DNA from: Nocardioidaceae bacterium
Lineage (GTDB): Bacteria; Actinomycetota; Actinomycetes; Propionibacteriales; Nocardioidaceae
Assembly: GCA_030447585.1 (NCBI GenBank)
Contig: JAUJOO010000004.1
Location: 174,125-208,260 of the forward strand
DNA length: 34,136 nt
Reading direction: 5' to 3'
Part shown: piece by piece, positions 8,977 to 17,991 of the stretch
Position numbering within the stretch: the stretch's first letter is position 1
Layout: each line of letters begins with the position of its first letter
The notes under the pieces: model-generated
What the model was told of the DNA's origin: nothing
What the model saw: only the letters and a program-made list of their open reading frames with translations
Databases searched by the model: none
Program-made: the position numbers and the translations under genes

Positions 8977-9942
8977 TTGCTGCCCCGCGTCGCGGCGACT
9001 GTGCTGGCAGTCGCCGGTCTGGTCGCGGGGTCGGCCGGCTGCAGTCCCGACCGCGATCCGACCGAGCGGCCCGGCATCACTCCGCCTGTTATGCGGGGCA
9101 GACCTGTCGTTGTCGACACGTGTGACCTGCTGCCGGTGGACAGGGCCTCCGCGATCGCCGGACAGCCTCTGTCGGTCGTCGGCATCCGCGTCGAGCCCCC
9201 GCGGCTGGAGACAGTCAGATGCGACCTGGGTCGGCGCTTCGCTGAGCCACTCGTGAGCGTGTCGCTGTCCACCGACCCCATCGCCCTCGAGGTGTTCGAG
9301 GCGGCATACGGCGACGAGGTCGGCGGTGACCCGGTTGCGGTCGAGGGAATCAAGGCACCCACGATCTTGCGAAAAGAGGGCGACCAACGCACCATCCGAA
9401 GCTTCGTCCATGGCGCGGTCGTCTCGGTGCAGACAAGTGACAGCCTGCGCGGTCCCTCCCTGGGCCGCCAAGGGCTCGTGGCGTTGGCGCGACTGGCGCT
9501 GAGCCGGCTGCCACGAAACCCGGTCGTGCGCGAGACAGGCACGATCGACAGGTGCGACTCCGTGCCCGACCGTGTCGTCGCGCTCGCCCTGGGCCGGCCA
9601 CCCACCCTTCGGCAGGAGTTCTCCTCCGAGGGCTCTGTGCAGTGCTCCTGGGGAGGGCAGCCCGGCGCCGTCGTCATCACTGTCTCTGACGACCCCGTCG
9701 AGGTGCGACGCGCGGCGCAGCTGGCGTCCGAGATCGAACAGGTGGAGGTGACCGGCGTCGCACCTACCGACCAGGTCCGTGCCTGGTCGAGCAGCGACGT
9801 GGCAGGCGACCTCGTCGTGCTCGCGGGTGATCGCGTGTTCAGCCTCGAGGTGACGCCGGCGCCAGGTTTCTACGATGCCGGTATCGCTACGTCGCCACCG
9901 GAGCTTGCCTTGGCCAGAGCCGCGGTGAGGCGACTGAGATAA
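8977..9942 (+). CDS. Secreted lipoprotein, DUF3558-like
   Basis: About 321 residues with a lipoprotein signal peptide: LLPRVAATVLAVAGLVAGSAGC, the cleavage Cys following GSAG. The mature part has two similar halves, each with a Cys pair and a buried Leu/Val pattern (VDTCDLLPVDRASAIAG and later TIDRCDSVPDRVVALALG with VQCSW), as in DUF3558-type actinobacterial lipoproteins. I chose the TTG at 8977 because AGGGAG (8965-8970) sits 6 nt upstream; a TTG at 8956 that overlaps the EF-G-like stop is the alternative. Function unknown; the family is on the outer face of the membrane. Confidence 0.75.
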   Translation: MLPRVAATVLAVAGLVAGSAGCSPDRDPTERPGITPPVMRGRPVVVDTCDLLPVDRASAIAGQPLSVVGIRVEPPRLETVRCDLGRRFAEPLVSVSLSTDPIALEVFEAAYGDEVGGDPVAVEGIKAPTILRKEGDQRTIRSFVHGAVVSVQTSDSLRGPSLGRQGLVALARLALSRLPRNPVVRETGTIDRCDSVPDRVVALALGRPPTLRQEFSSEGSVQCSWGGQPGAVVITVSDDPVEVRRAAQLASEIEQVEVTGVAPTDQVRAWSSSDVAGDLVVLAGDRVFSLEVTPAPGFYDAGIATSPPELALARAAVRRLR

Positions 9943-10150
9943 CCCGGTTGGACGCAGTCCGCGCGCGGTTGGAGGGAGGGCGAGGGGACTCGCCGCGCCG
10001 TCAAAGAGCGAAGCGAAGGCGTAAGAGCTCCTCGACCTCGACCGACCCGGGGAAGCCTGTCCGCGCTCTGGCCCCGACGATCTACCCCCAACCTCGAGTG
10101 GGGTCGACACGCTGACAATGACCCAGTCAGCGAAGCTGAGAACGACACCG

Positions 10151-10702
10151 TCAGTCCGCCGAGCCGGCAGGCCAGGCTTTGTCGAGCAGTTCACGCGTGT
10201 CCCTCAGCAGCTGGGGCATGACTTTCGTGTGCCCTACAACCGGCATGAAGTTGGTGTCGCCTGCCCACCGTGGGACGACGTGTTGATGCAGGTGGGCCGC
10301 GATGCCGGCGCCCGCGACCGCGCCCTGGTTCATGCCGACGTTGAAGCCGTCCGCTTGGGATGCCTTGCGCACCGCCGTCATCGCCTGGCGGGTGAGCGAC
10401 GCCACCTCCGCAACCTCGTCGGCGGTCAGCTGCGTGTAGTCGGCCACATGGCGGTAGGGGCAGACCATGAGGTGGCCGGGGTTGTACGGGTAGAGGTTGA
10501 GCACGACGAACACGTGCTCAGAGCGGCGTACGACGAGACCCTCCTCGTCCGGTAACCCGGGGATGGTGCAGAACGGGCAGCTTCCACTCCCCGCTGCGGC
10601 CGGCTTGTTCTCACCGAGGATGTAGGCAAGCCGGTGCGGTGTCCACAGTCGTTGGAAGGGGTCGGGTGCACCGGCCCCGGCCTGCTCCTCGAACTCGGTC
10701 AT
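10151..10702 (-). CDS. HIT family protein, Ap4A phosphorylase type
   Basis: Histidine-triad nucleotide phosphorylase/hydrolase, 183 residues. The catalytic motif is HLHQHVVPRW; CPFC near residue 44 supplies two zinc ligands. The spans FQRLWTPHRLAYI, DEEGLVVRR, LNLYPYNPGHLMV and QLLRDTRELL match mycobacterial Rv2613c, an Ap4A phosphorylase, as I remember it. The frame is open upstream into thrS, but the ATG at 10702 gives the family N-terminus and starts 10 nt after the thrS stop. Pairing with thrS is common in actinobacteria and makes sense because aminoacyl-tRNA synthetases produce Ap4A as a by-product. Confidence 0.92.
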   Translation of the reverse strand: MTEFEEQAGAGAPDPFQRLWTPHRLAYILGENKPAAAGSGSCPFCTIPGLPDEEGLVVRRSEHVFVVLNLYPYNPGHLMVCPYRHVADYTQLTADEVAEVASLTRQAMTAVRKASQADGFNVGMNQGAVAGAGIAAHLHQHVVPRWAGDTNFMPVVGHTKVMPQLLRDTRELLDKAWPAGSAD

Positions 10703-10712
10703 GCCCGCCCGG

Positions 10713-12725
10713 TCATACCTGAAGTCGACGCTGCACGGCATCGACGATACGTGCGACGGCCTCAGACAGGGGAACCCCGTTGTCCTGATCGCCGTTGCGG
10801 TATCGGAAGGAGACAGCGCCGCCCTCCACGTCACGGTCCCCGGCTATCAGCATGAAAGGGATCTTCTGGAGCTGGGCGTTGCGGATCTTCTTCTGCATCC
10901 GGTCGTCGGAGCGGTCGACCTCCACCCTGACCCCGCGCGCTCGCAGCTGCGCTGCCACCTCGGACAGGTAGTCCTCATGTCGCTCCGCGACGGGGATGGC
11001 ACTGACCTGGACGGGGGCGAGCCAGGGCGGGAACGCGCCCGCGTAGTGCTCGGTGAGGACGCCGACGAAGCGCTCGATCGACCCGAAGAGGGCCCGGTGG
11101 ACCATGATCGGCCGTTGGCGCGACCCGTCGGCGGCGGCGTACTCCAGCTCGAAACGCTCGGGAGAGTTGAAGTCGAGCTGGATGGTCGAAATCTGCCAGG
11201 TGCGCCCGATCGCATCACGAGCCTGCACGGAGATCTTGGGCCCGTAGAATGCGGCGCCGCCGGGGTCCGGGACGAGCTCAAGTCCTGACTGGGTCGCGAC
11301 CCGGTCGAGGATGGCGGTGGCCTCTTCCCAGATCTCGTCGGATCCGACGTACTTCAGTGGATCCTTGGTCGACAGCTCCAGGTAGAAGTCATCGAGGCCG
11401 TAGTCGCTGAGGAGGCCGAGTACGAACGCCAGCACCGCTTCGAGCTCGTCCTCGAGGGCCTCGCGGGTGGTGAAGATGTGTGCGTCGTCCTGGGTCATCC
11501 CCCGCACTCTGGTCAGTCCGTGGACGACACCTGACTGCTCGTAGCGGTAGACCGATCCGAACTCGAACAGCCGCATCGGCAGGTCCCGGTAGGACCGGCC
11601 CCGCGACTTGAAGATAAGACAGTGGAAGGGACAGTTCATCGGTTTGAGGTAGTAGTCCTGGCCGGGCTTGTTGAGATTGCCCGACTCGTCGCGCTCTTCG
11701 TCGACGTGCATAGCCGGGTACATCCCTTCGGCGTACCACTGCAGGTGTCCGGAGGTCTCGAACAAGGCGGCCTTGGAGATGTGCGGGCTGTAGACGAACT
11801 CGTAGCCGTCCTCGACGTGCCGGCGCCTCGAGTAGTCCTCCATCTCCTTGCGCAAGGCTCCGCCCTTGGGATGGAAGACGGCAAGACCGGAGCCGATGTC
11901 GTCGGGGAAGCTGAAAAGGTCGAGGTCGGTGCCGAGGCGGCGATGATCCCTTGCCGCTGCCTCCTCGAGTCGCTGGAGGTGCGCCTCGAGCGCGTCCTTG
12001 CTCTCCCAGGCGGTTCCGTAGATGCGTTGCAGGGAAGGGTTGTTCGCGTCGCCGCGCCAGTACGCCGCGGCAGAGCGCATCAGCTTGAATGCCGGAACGC
12101 GCTTGGTGGTGGGCACGTGCGGACCGCGACACAGGTCCTTCCACGCCAGCGAGCCGTCACGCTTGACATTGTCGTAGATGGTCAGCTCCTGTCCCCCTAC
12201 CTCCGCGGTGGCACCCTCGGCTGCCGCCTCAGCTCCGGACCCCTTCATGGCGATGAGCTCCAGCTTGTACGGCTCTCCCACAAGCTCGGCGCGGGCAGCG
12301 TCGTCGGTGACGACGCGGCGGACGAACTTCTGCCCCTCCTTGATGATCTTGCGCATCCTCGACTCGATCGCGTCGAGATCTGCCGGCTTGAACGGCTGTG
12401 ACACGGCGAAGTCGTAGTAGAAGCCGTCCATGATCGGCGGACCTATCCCGAGCTTGGCGTCGGGATAGAGGTCCTGCACCGCCTGCGCCATCACATGGGC
12501 GGTCGAGTGTCTGAGGATGTCGCGGCCCTCCGGCGAGCCGATAGGCACCGCCTCGACCACGTCACCGCCGTTCAGCTCGTAGGACAGGTCGCGCAATTCA
12601 CCGGCGACGCGCGCCGCGATGACGTCGCTGTCGTCAGCGAAGAGCTCCCATGCCCTGGTGCCCGTCGTCACTGACCGCTCCACACGCTCGCTTTCGTGGA
12701 TGACGGTGACGATGACCTCGGGCAC
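10713..12725 (-). CDS. thrS: Threonine--tRNA ligase
   Basis: Cytoplasmic class II synthetase charging tRNA-Thr. About 670 residues: TGS domain first, editing domain with [11 protein letters not shown], then the catalytic core with [12 protein letters not shown] (zinc Cys), [11 protein letters not shown] and the class II motif 3 region [12 protein letters not shown], and an anticodon-binding domain at the end. The frame extends upstream, but the GTG at 12725 is preceded by AAGGAGG five bases away and begins directly at the TGS domain, so I place the start there. A promoter must lie in 12726-12920, shared with the divergent sulfotransferase-like gene. No T-box was recognised. Confidence 0.97.
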   Translation of the reverse strand: MPEVIVTVIHESERVERSVTTGTRAWELFADDSDVIAARVAGELRDLSYELNGGDVVEAVPIGSPEGRDILRHSTAHVMAQAVQDLYPDAKLGIGPPIMDGFYYDFAVSQPFKPADLDAIESRMRKIIKEGQKFVRRVVTDDAARAELVGEPYKLELIAMKGSGAEAAAEGATAEVGGQELTIYDNVKRDGSLAWKDLCRGPHVPTTKRVPAFKLMRSAAAYWRGDANNPSLQRIYGTAWESKDALEAHLQRLEEAAARDHRRLGTDLDLFSFPDDIGSGLAVFHPKGGALRKEMEDYSRRRHVEDGYEFVYSPHISKAALFETSGHLQWYAEGMYPAMHVDEERDESGNLNKPGQDYYLKPMNCPFHCLIFKSRGRSYRDLPMRLFEFGSVYRYEQSGVVHGLTRVRGMTQDDAHIFTTREALEDELEAVLAFVLGLLSDYGLDDFYLELSTKDPLKYVGSDEIWEEATAILDRVATQSGLELVPDPGGAAFYGPKISVQARDAIGRTWQISTIQLDFNSPERFELEYAAADGSRQRPIMVHRALFGSIERFVGVLTEHYAGAFPPWLAPVQVSAIPVAERHEDYLSEVAAQLRARGVRVEVDRSDDRMQKKIRNAQLQKIPFMLIAGDRDVEGGAVSFRYRNGDQDNGVPLSEAVARIVDAVQRRLQV

Positions 12726-12921
12726 AGTGTCCTCCTTGTCGCTCGGCATGGGTACGCCGACGGACGTCGGCCACCTGGCGCGTCGATCGTATCGAGCCGC
12801 TAAGCGCAGCGTCGCGTCAGTTTCGGGCGCCATCTCGCCCCCAGCCATGCAAGTGTCCGTGGCTGAACCGGCTATCGCGAGGCGGGTCGCGTGCGGGCCG
12901 CCCTCATGTCCGGACCGCTGC

Positions 12922-12927
12922 TACGCT
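12922..12927 (+). promoter_or_regulatory. -10 element, leaderless start of sulfotransferase-like gene
   Basis: TACGCT (TANNNT) followed by 6 nt and then the GTG at 12934. The spacing puts transcription start at the start codon. Confidence 0.45.
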
Positions 12928-12933
12928 CCGGCG

Positions 12934-14061
12934 GTGGCCACGGTCCATCTCCACATCGGCACGATGAAGTCGGGAACCAGCTTCCTTCAGTACACCTGCA
13001 CGCAGAGCCGTGACGTGCTTGCGGCGGCAGGCATCCGCTATCTCGGCCGAGCGGCGCGACCTGTCCATGACCTGCTGGGTGGACAGACCCATCGCGAGGT
13101 GGGCGCTTGGCAGCGACTCGCGCGGGAGGTGCGCCGATCGACCACCGACACCCTGATCTCCAACGAGCTCCTCTGTCCGCTGCCGTTGAAGAAGGTGCGC
13201 CGGGTGGCCACGTCCTTCGCGCCTCACGACCTGCACTTGATGTTGACCGTTAGAGACCTCACCAAGGTAGTGCCTTCCCACTGGCAGGAGAGGATCCAGA
13301 ATGGTTCGCTCGTCGGTTGGACGGAGTTCTGCGAGACCGCGGCCGCCGATCCAAGGAGCTCACTCGCCTCGCGGAAGTTCTGGCGCCACCACGACGTCGT
13401 ACGCGTCATAGCCAGGTGGTCACAGGTGATACCCGCGGATCGGATCACGATCGTGACCGTTCCGCCAACGACCGAGAACCCCAGGCTGCTCTGGCAGCGG
13501 TTCCTCTCGGCGATCGGCGTGGAGAACGTCGACTCCACTCGGCTTCCAGCCCGAGGCAATCCGTCGTTAGGAGCCGTGTCGGCGGAGCTTCTCCTGAGGG
13601 TCAACACGGAGCTGACCGACTTGGCCTGGCGTGACCGCACGCGGTCCGTCAAGCACGTGTTGGCGAAGGAAGTTCTCGCATCACGCGCTTCGTCAGAGCC
13701 GCGGTACGTCTTGTCACCGGAGCATTACAAACTGCTGCGTGCCCGGGCAATCTCTGTTGTCGACGGCATCCGGGCCACAGGGGTTCGAGTGATCGGCGAC
13801 CTGGATGAGGTCGTTCCCGCCGAGGAGCCACCCACCGTGAGCGGCATCGACCCCGGAGACATCACCGACTCGCAGCTTCTCGAGGCTGCCGTGACCGGGT
13901 TGGCCGGAGTGTGTCGCCAGCTGACGAAGTACCGCAACGCGGCCGAAGAGATCCAGCTGGGGCGAGACATGCTCCGCTCGAATCGACGCCGACGCGACAC
14001 AGACCAAGATCAGCCGCCGGCCGAGCGGGAAGGCGGCCGCGCTCCGCCCGACGCCCCCTGA
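12934..14061 (+). CDS. Sulfotransferase-like protein
   Basis: A 375-residue soluble protein. The N-terminal VHLHIGTMKSGTSFLQ is a PAPS 5'-phosphosulfate-binding loop (K-x-GT-[ST]), and LTVRDLTKVVPSHWQE matches the 3'-phosphate motif with conserved Arg and Ser. It should therefore transfer a sulfuryl group to an unknown acceptor (glycan, lipid or small molecule). The long C-terminal tail is charged and low-complexity (SNRRRRDTDQDQPP). The GTG at 12934 is chosen because the P-loop follows at once and a leaderless promoter fits. It stands alone, divergent from thrS; no PAPS synthesis genes are nearby. Confidence 0.75.
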   Translation: MATVHLHIGTMKSGTSFLQYTCTQSRDVLAAAGIRYLGRAARPVHDLLGGQTHREVGAWQRLAREVRRSTTDTLISNELLCPLPLKKVRRVATSFAPHDLHLMLTVRDLTKVVPSHWQERIQNGSLVGWTEFCETAAADPRSSLASRKFWRHHDVVRVIARWSQVIPADRITIVTVPPTTENPRLLWQRFLSAIGVENVDSTRLPARGNPSLGAVSAELLLRVNTELTDLAWRDRTRSVKHVLAKEVLASRASSEPRYVLSPEHYKLLRARAISVVDGIRATGVRVIGDLDEVVPAEEPPTVSGIDPGDITDSQLLEAAVTGLAGVCRQLTKYRNAAEEIQLGRDMLRSNRRRRDTDQDQPPAEREGGRAPPDAP

Positions 14062-14187
14062 TGCATCTGCCAGCCTCGGCACACTCTGGGCATGCGTGCC
14101 GGCCGACCGGTGCCTGGCCTCTTTGGGGCGGTCTTCGTAGCCGATTGCCCGCTGGAACCGCCGGCCGGTCGGTCGCGTCAAACGGCC

Positions 14188-14739
14188 ATGAACACACTTC
14201 GCCGCATAGCTGCCGTCATCGCAACAGCCGTCGTTTCGACCGGATGGGCGGTCGCCTTGGCCGCGCCAGCGTCTGCTTCTTGCTCCCGTCCTCCGCGGGC
14301 CTCGCCGGACGCCTTCATCGGTCGTGTCATCGCCACCGACGCGGGTGGTCGCGTGGCAACGGTCCGCACCGTCGACGGTCAGACCGTGAAGGTGCTCGGG
14401 ACGCCGGCGCCTGCGGGCATCACCTCAGTCGACCGCAGCTACGCGGTCGGCGCGACGTATGAGTTTCACCCCGTCAACGACGCCGAACCGTATGAAGACA
14501 ACGCCTGCACGGCGACCGAGAGGCTGTCAGGCGGTGACATCCCCACATCACTGCGTGACGGCGCAAGTGCTGGGGAGAAGCCACCGAGGTCTGAGGGGGG
14601 CACTAGCGCGGAGGACACTCCGCCAGAGTCTGATCGCGGCGATGCGACTGCCCTCGGGGCGGTGGCGGTTGCCGGGATCGCGGTGAGCGGCGCGGGCGGA
14701 CTCTGGATGCGGCGGCGCCTAGCAGGGGCAGCGCACTGA
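14188..14739 (+). CDS. Exported protein with C-terminal membrane anchor
   Basis: About 183 residues. The N-terminus MNTLRRIAAVIATAVV... with an Ala-rich stretch ending APASAS is a Sec signal peptide. A small middle domain (residues 35-115, with Cys pairs) is followed by a Pro/Glu/Ser-rich spacer and a last hydrophobic helix (ALGAVAVAGIAVSGAGGLWM) ending in MRRRL. This layout is that of a surface protein held by its C-terminus; no LPxTG is seen. The frame is open to 14092, but the signal peptide fixes the start near 14188. Function unknown. Confidence 0.65.
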   Translation: MNTLRRIAAVIATAVVSTGWAVALAAPASASCSRPPRASPDAFIGRVIATDAGGRVATVRTVDGQTVKVLGTPAPAGITSVDRSYAVGATYEFHPVNDAEPYEDNACTATERLSGGDIPTSLRDGASAGEKPPRSEGGTSAEDTPPESDRGDATALGAVAVAGIAVSGAGGLWMRRRLAGAAH

Positions 14740-14823
14740 GTCAGGCAGAGGTGCCGCGGCGTCAGACGGCCCGGCTGCTCAGGTGTTACCACCAGGCATG
14801 GCGGCCGCTCCGTCGGGATACGG

Positions 14824-15213
14824 TCATCCTTCGCTGATGGTGCTGGGCCGAGGTGCGGGGTTTTCGTGTCGAGATGATGTGTGCACCACCCGCAGATGGC
14901 GTCTTCCCGCAAGAGGGCTTCCTTTGATGGCAAGGCGGATAAGCAAGCCCAGGGCGTACAAGATGACCACTTCCACAAGGGCAAGACCAGCGAGGAAGAG
15001 CAAAATATCGCCGTTACTGCCCTCCATCCCAACCCAGAAGATGACCGCAACGATGGACAGCGGAATCATCCAGAACAGGTAACCAGCGTGTTCAGCTATC
15101 CAGTTCTTGTCCTCCGGGCCCAGCACGTTCGTGTCCGCGCCGAGATAGACGAGCAGACAGCCGAGCCAGGCGAGCATCAGGTAGACACCGAGCGACCACC
15201 GCCACGCTCGCAT
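14824..15213 (-). CDS. Small multi-pass membrane protein
   Basis: A 129-residue protein with three transmembrane helices (about residues 7-25, 43-63 and 69-92) and a basic cytoplasmic tail. AGGAGG stands 6 nt before the ATG at 15213, so the start is well supported. No family recognised. It follows the lipoprotein at 15278-16333 on the same strand with a 64-nt gap. Confidence 0.75.
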   Translation of the reverse strand: MRAWRWSLGVYLMLAWLGCLLVYLGADTNVLGPEDKNWIAEHAGYLFWMIPLSIVAVIFWVGMEGSNGDILLFLAGLALVEVVILYALGLLIRLAIKGSPLAGRRHLRVVHTSSRHENPAPRPSTISEG

Positions 15214-15277
15214 GCAGACCTCCTCGTGCTAACCGTCACCTAAGTGTGCCACCGAGGGCGTGCGCCGAGGATGCCAG

Positions 15278-16333
15278 TCACATACACGCCGGGTTGGACC
15301 CACTGTTCGATGTACCGCACGTAACCGGTGTTTTGGTGTCCTGTATGACGGTCCCGATGGCCGTGTCGATGATCGAGTAACGAGTGACTCCGTGCTTCGA
15401 GTCAAGGAGTGCGCTGATCCACAGGCGGCGACCGTCGTACCCGTCCACTCCCATGTCCCGTTGGGGATACCCAGACGGAAGCGCGCAGGACGCCGTCTCG
15501 ACAGCTGTCCCGTCGAGGTCGTAGGTCGTGAAGCGGATCCTCGGCTCCGGGCGCTCGACCGGAGCGTCGAAAATCGTGACGTGACGGCTGTTCGGCATGA
15601 ACACCAGACGCTTCTTGACCTTGATGGGAAGGTCGGCGATGCGCCGCCCAGCCCTGTCGAACACCTCGAGACCGGGCTCTGTCATTCTCCACACCGCCAC
15701 CGACCGACTATCTACAGACCAGCTCGTAGACCGCGTGAACCGGTCGCGGGTCAGCTTCACTAGCTCGCCAGTACGGAAGTCGACCATCTTGTTCCAACCG
15801 CGCGATGCGACCACCCAACGCGACCCATCGGGCGACAAAGTGTATTGGCGAGGCGACAGATACCCCAGATCGTCCCCCAAGTCCCGACTCGTCAGCTCGC
15901 GCCAACGACCATCGACCCCCAGAAACGTCACGGGCGTGTCTACCGTCGGCTCATGAGCACCCGGCTCCCCCCAAAAGGCAATCATCCGCACCCGCCCAGG
16001 AGGATCCTCCAACAACGGTGCCGCTCCAGCCGTGATCTCCGCCGCCGACGGGAACACCGCAGGCAACCTCGAGTCGCGTAAAGCACTTGAGGCTGGCAAG
16101 GCCGACGACGCGCGCTGGACCACCTCGACCGGCCCCTCGTCAGACTTCGACGTCTCACAGGGACCAGCTACCGGCTCTTTCGCGGGCTCAGTACCGGAAC
16201 TCGACGAAGGCTGACTCCGGTGAGGAGCGGCGCCGTTCGGCTCGCTATCGGTGCATGCGGCGGTCAACGTCAGCAGGCAAAAAAGTCCCGCTGTGCTCAC
16301 TTTCCAACGCGCCCCCGCGCCCCGGAGCGGCAA
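15278..16333 (-). CDS. Lipoprotein with beta-propeller-like repeats
   Basis: A 351-residue protein with the signal peptide VSTAGLFCLLTLTAAC, a lipobox ending in Cys, then a Ser/Pro-rich linker. The rest alternates short beta segments with patterns such as YTLSPDGSRWVVAS, TSWSVDSRSVAVW and FMPNSRHVTIF, as in WD40/TolB-like propellers. It should sit on the outer face of the membrane. The TTG at 16333 supplies the positive N-region before the signal helix; a GTG at 16297 is the alternative. TATGAT (16348-16353, minus strand) is a good -10 element just upstream. Specific function unknown. Confidence 0.7.
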   Translation of the reverse strand: MPLRGAGARWKVSTAGLFCLLTLTAACTDSEPNGAAPHRSQPSSSSGTEPAKEPVAGPCETSKSDEGPVEVVQRASSALPASSALRDSRLPAVFPSAAEITAGAAPLLEDPPGRVRMIAFWGEPGAHEPTVDTPVTFLGVDGRWRELTSRDLGDDLGYLSPRQYTLSPDGSRWVVASRGWNKMVDFRTGELVKLTRDRFTRSTSWSVDSRSVAVWRMTEPGLEVFDRAGRRIADLPIKVKKRLVFMPNSRHVTIFDAPVERPEPRIRFTTYDLDGTAVETASCALPSGYPQRDMGVDGYDGRRLWISALLDSKHGVTRYSIIDTAIGTVIQDTKTPVTCGTSNSGSNPACM

Positions 16334-16347
16334 CCGAGCGACACCGG

Positions 16348-16353
16348 ATCATA
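16348..16353 (-). promoter_or_regulatory. -10 element of the lipoprotein gene
   Basis: TATGAT on the minus strand, 14 nt before the TTG at 16333; an almost consensus hexamer in a GC-rich genome. Confidence 0.4.
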
Positions 16354-16423
16354 GCCGCACAGTAGTCCGATTACCTGAGCATCGGTTAGTCCCCATGCCC
16401 AAATACGCACCGCATCCTAGAGC

Positions 16424-16748
16424 GTGATGCGCCGTGACCGGTCGTCCCACTGGCCGGTACGGGTCGAAGTCGACCCGGTCACCGTTCCAGACCACCACCT
16501 CCCCATCGACGACAGGGCCGGCCGGGAGATTGGCTGTCGCGTCGACTGCATCACCCTCGATGAGGCCGCGCACATCCTCGGATGCTCACTCCGGCAGGTG
16601 GCCCGCCACATCGAGGCAGCGCCTACCCGCAGCACCGAAGAACCAGCACTACAAGGCGTCCCGCGCCGACGCCGCAGTGTTCGCGCTACAGCTGCGCTCG
16701 TCGCGGGTGCCGTTCGACAGTGAAACGTCCGTACTGGGTCGGTGCTAG
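16424..16748 (+). pseudogene. Frameshifted excisionase-like HTH gene remnant
   Basis: ITLDEAAHILGCSLRQVARHIEA (nt about 16551-16619) is a helix-turn-helix of the excisionase/MerR type (HTH_17). Straight after it the sensible reading moves to another frame: RLPAAPKNQHYKASRADAAV then FALQLRSSRVPFD, ending at a stop at 16746-16748, which is the normal continuation of such a domain. An indel near 16618-16625 separates the two. No credible N-terminal start is visible. It may be a relic of a plasmid or phage excisionase or a small regulator. Confidence 0.45.
16451..16543 (-). pseudogene. ATP-dependent DNA ligase fragment
   Basis: On the minus strand this reads ANLPAGPVVDGEVVVWNGDR then VDFDPYRP, which fits motif III of LigD/LigC-type ligases (LPxGTVLDGELVVW...GRLDF). 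Only about 30 codons are recognisable; neither the KxDG lysine motif nor the OB domain was found on either side. It overlaps the HTH remnant on the opposite strand, so at most one of them was functional in its present form. Confidence 0.4.
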
Positions 16749-16805
16749 AAGCCGCACGCATCCTCCGTGCAAACGTCGCAACGAGGACGCGCCCTACGCC
16801 GCCCC

Positions 16806-16819
16806 TGTGAATATTCACA
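16806..16819. repeat. Perfect 14-bp palindrome TGTGAATATTCACA
   Basis: A perfect AT-rich palindrome in otherwise GC-rich non-coding DNA. The form TGTGA-N4-TCACA resembles a CRP-type operator. No intact gene starts next to it; the nearest is the small membrane protein at 17183. Confidence 0.5.
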
Positions 16820-16860
16820 AGGTCGAGCACGGACTGAACGGCGTACTACCGGCCACACGA

Positions 16861-16899
16861 CGAGCCCTCGAAGACCCCCGCGGGTCGGCGAGGGGCTCG
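16861..16899. terminator. Long GC-rich hairpin
   Basis: CGAGCCCTCG (16861-16870) pairs with CGAGGGGCTCG (16889-16899) with one bulge, and an inner GACCC/GGGTC stem extends it. No T-run follows. It may be a terminator for the decayed region or a repeat. The rest of 16750-17180 contains nothing I can support as coding. Confidence 0.4.
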
Positions 16900-17182
16900 C
16901 CGTCCGGGTGATCGCCCGACTAGTTCGGACGGGCCTTGCGAAGTCCACTCGTTCCAGGTGCCGATTTCCCACGCAGCCGTTTGTACCGCGCATGGGCCAG
17001 CCAGCCGTCGCGTCTCCGCGCCCCAAGGAGCCGCCAATCACCGGTGGTCGCGCCCCGGGCTTGCTGTGAGGCGGGCGTTCGCTTTGCCAGGTTTGGGACG
17101 GCGTGGGGCGGGTACCTGACGCGCTGCTGTGGTGCGGCTACGCGAGGCATCCAGTCTCTGCGCGCCACTTCGGGAGGAACAC

Positions 17183-17443
17183 TTGGCTAACAACTCGGAC
17201 AACCTCGACCGCACAGTCCGTTACTCGACGGAGACCAAGACGTCGTACAAGACCACTGAGCTGATCGCGTATGTCGCGGCCGTTGTCGGTGTGCTCATCG
17301 CCTCGGCCGTGGTCGACGAAAGTGACTTCGGTGCGCAGGAGGCATGGTTCTACGTCACCTTGCTGACGATCGGTTACATGGTCAGCCGTGGTTTGGCGAA
17401 GGCCGGCAGCTACGAGCGCGAGGTCGACAGCGACAGCTCCTAG
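17183..17443 (+). CDS. Small two-helix membrane protein
   Basis: An 86-residue protein with two transmembrane helices (ELIAYVAAVVGVLIASAVV and AWFYVTLLTIGYMVSRGLAK), a polar N-terminus and an acidic tail. The TTG at 17183 is preceded by GGGAGGAA at good distance, which decides the start; longer upstream extensions have no ribosome site. It looks like a conserved actinobacterial hypothetical protein, but I know no function. A hairpin terminator follows directly. Confidence 0.75.
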   Translation: MANNSDNLDRTVRYSTETKTSYKTTELIAYVAAVVGVLIASAVVDESDFGAQEAWFYVTLLTIGYMVSRGLAKAGSYEREVDSDSS

Positions 17444-17460
17444 ACCGACAGACCGCCGGA

Positions 17461-17491
17461 CCGCCCCGCTCGCTGTTCTGAGCGGGGGCGG
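17461..17491 (+). terminator. Hairpin terminator after small membrane protein
   Basis: CCGCCCCGCTC and GAGCGGGGGCGG form an 11-bp stem (one extra G) around an 8-nt loop, 17 nt after the stop codon. Confidence 0.7.
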
Positions 17492-17656
17492 TTCCGCGTC
17501 TCACCGCCCTTTCGGTTGGGCGAGTGACGGTATTGCCAGCGCCGCCGCTCAAGTTCGCGGCCCTCGGCCGCTCGCTGAGCGGCAGCGGACCACCGACGCA
17601 TCTGGCACGTATCTGGCACGAGGCCGATTCGATGTGGCTTTGACCTGCGGTTTGGC

Positions 17657-17731
17657 TGGTGGGCGATACTGGGTTCGAACCAGTGACCTCTTCGGTGTGA
17701 ACGAAGCGCGCTACCACTGCGCCAATCGCCC
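17657..17731 (-). tRNA. tRNA-Val(CAC)
   Basis: The minus strand folds as a cloverleaf: acceptor GGGCGAT/ATCGCCC, anticodon stem CTTCG/CGAAG with loop TTCACAC (anticodon CAC), T arm ACTGG-TTCGAAC-CCAGT. The 3' ACCA is encoded (body 17660-17731). It stands alone, apart from the tRNA-Val(GAC) at 20598. Confidence 0.95.
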
Positions 17732-17991
17732 CGGCATCGTTCTGCTGCAGGTCTGCTGCGGCTGCACAGGTTAGCGTACGCGGTTGGCCGGAGCGACAGC
17801 CTGGCACCAGCCGATAGAGCCAAACCCCTTCTGACCGTGGCTCCCACGCAGGGAGGGCCAGTTTTGCGAACTACGTCCCGTTTCCTCCGTAGCGGTTGAA
17901 GATTTTTCGACTTTTTTGCCTGCTTGGCGTTACGTCCTGCCGGCTCGCCCGTTAAGCCCCCTGAGAAGGCTCGGGGCCAACAGGAGGACTG

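Noticed and set aside
8866-10194. Long minus-strand open frame opposite the DUF3558-like lipoprotein
   Set aside because: The plus strand has signal peptide, lipobox and ribosome site; the minus reading is low-complexity and unrelated to known proteins.
12726-12921. T-box riboswitch upstream of thrS
   Set aside because: No T-box consensus or specifier-loop arrangement could be recognised in this short region.
17827-17930. Possible hairpin and T-run upstream of the SsgA-like gene
   Set aside because: The stem is short with bulges and the T-run is not directly behind it; not good enough to call a terminator or riboswitch.
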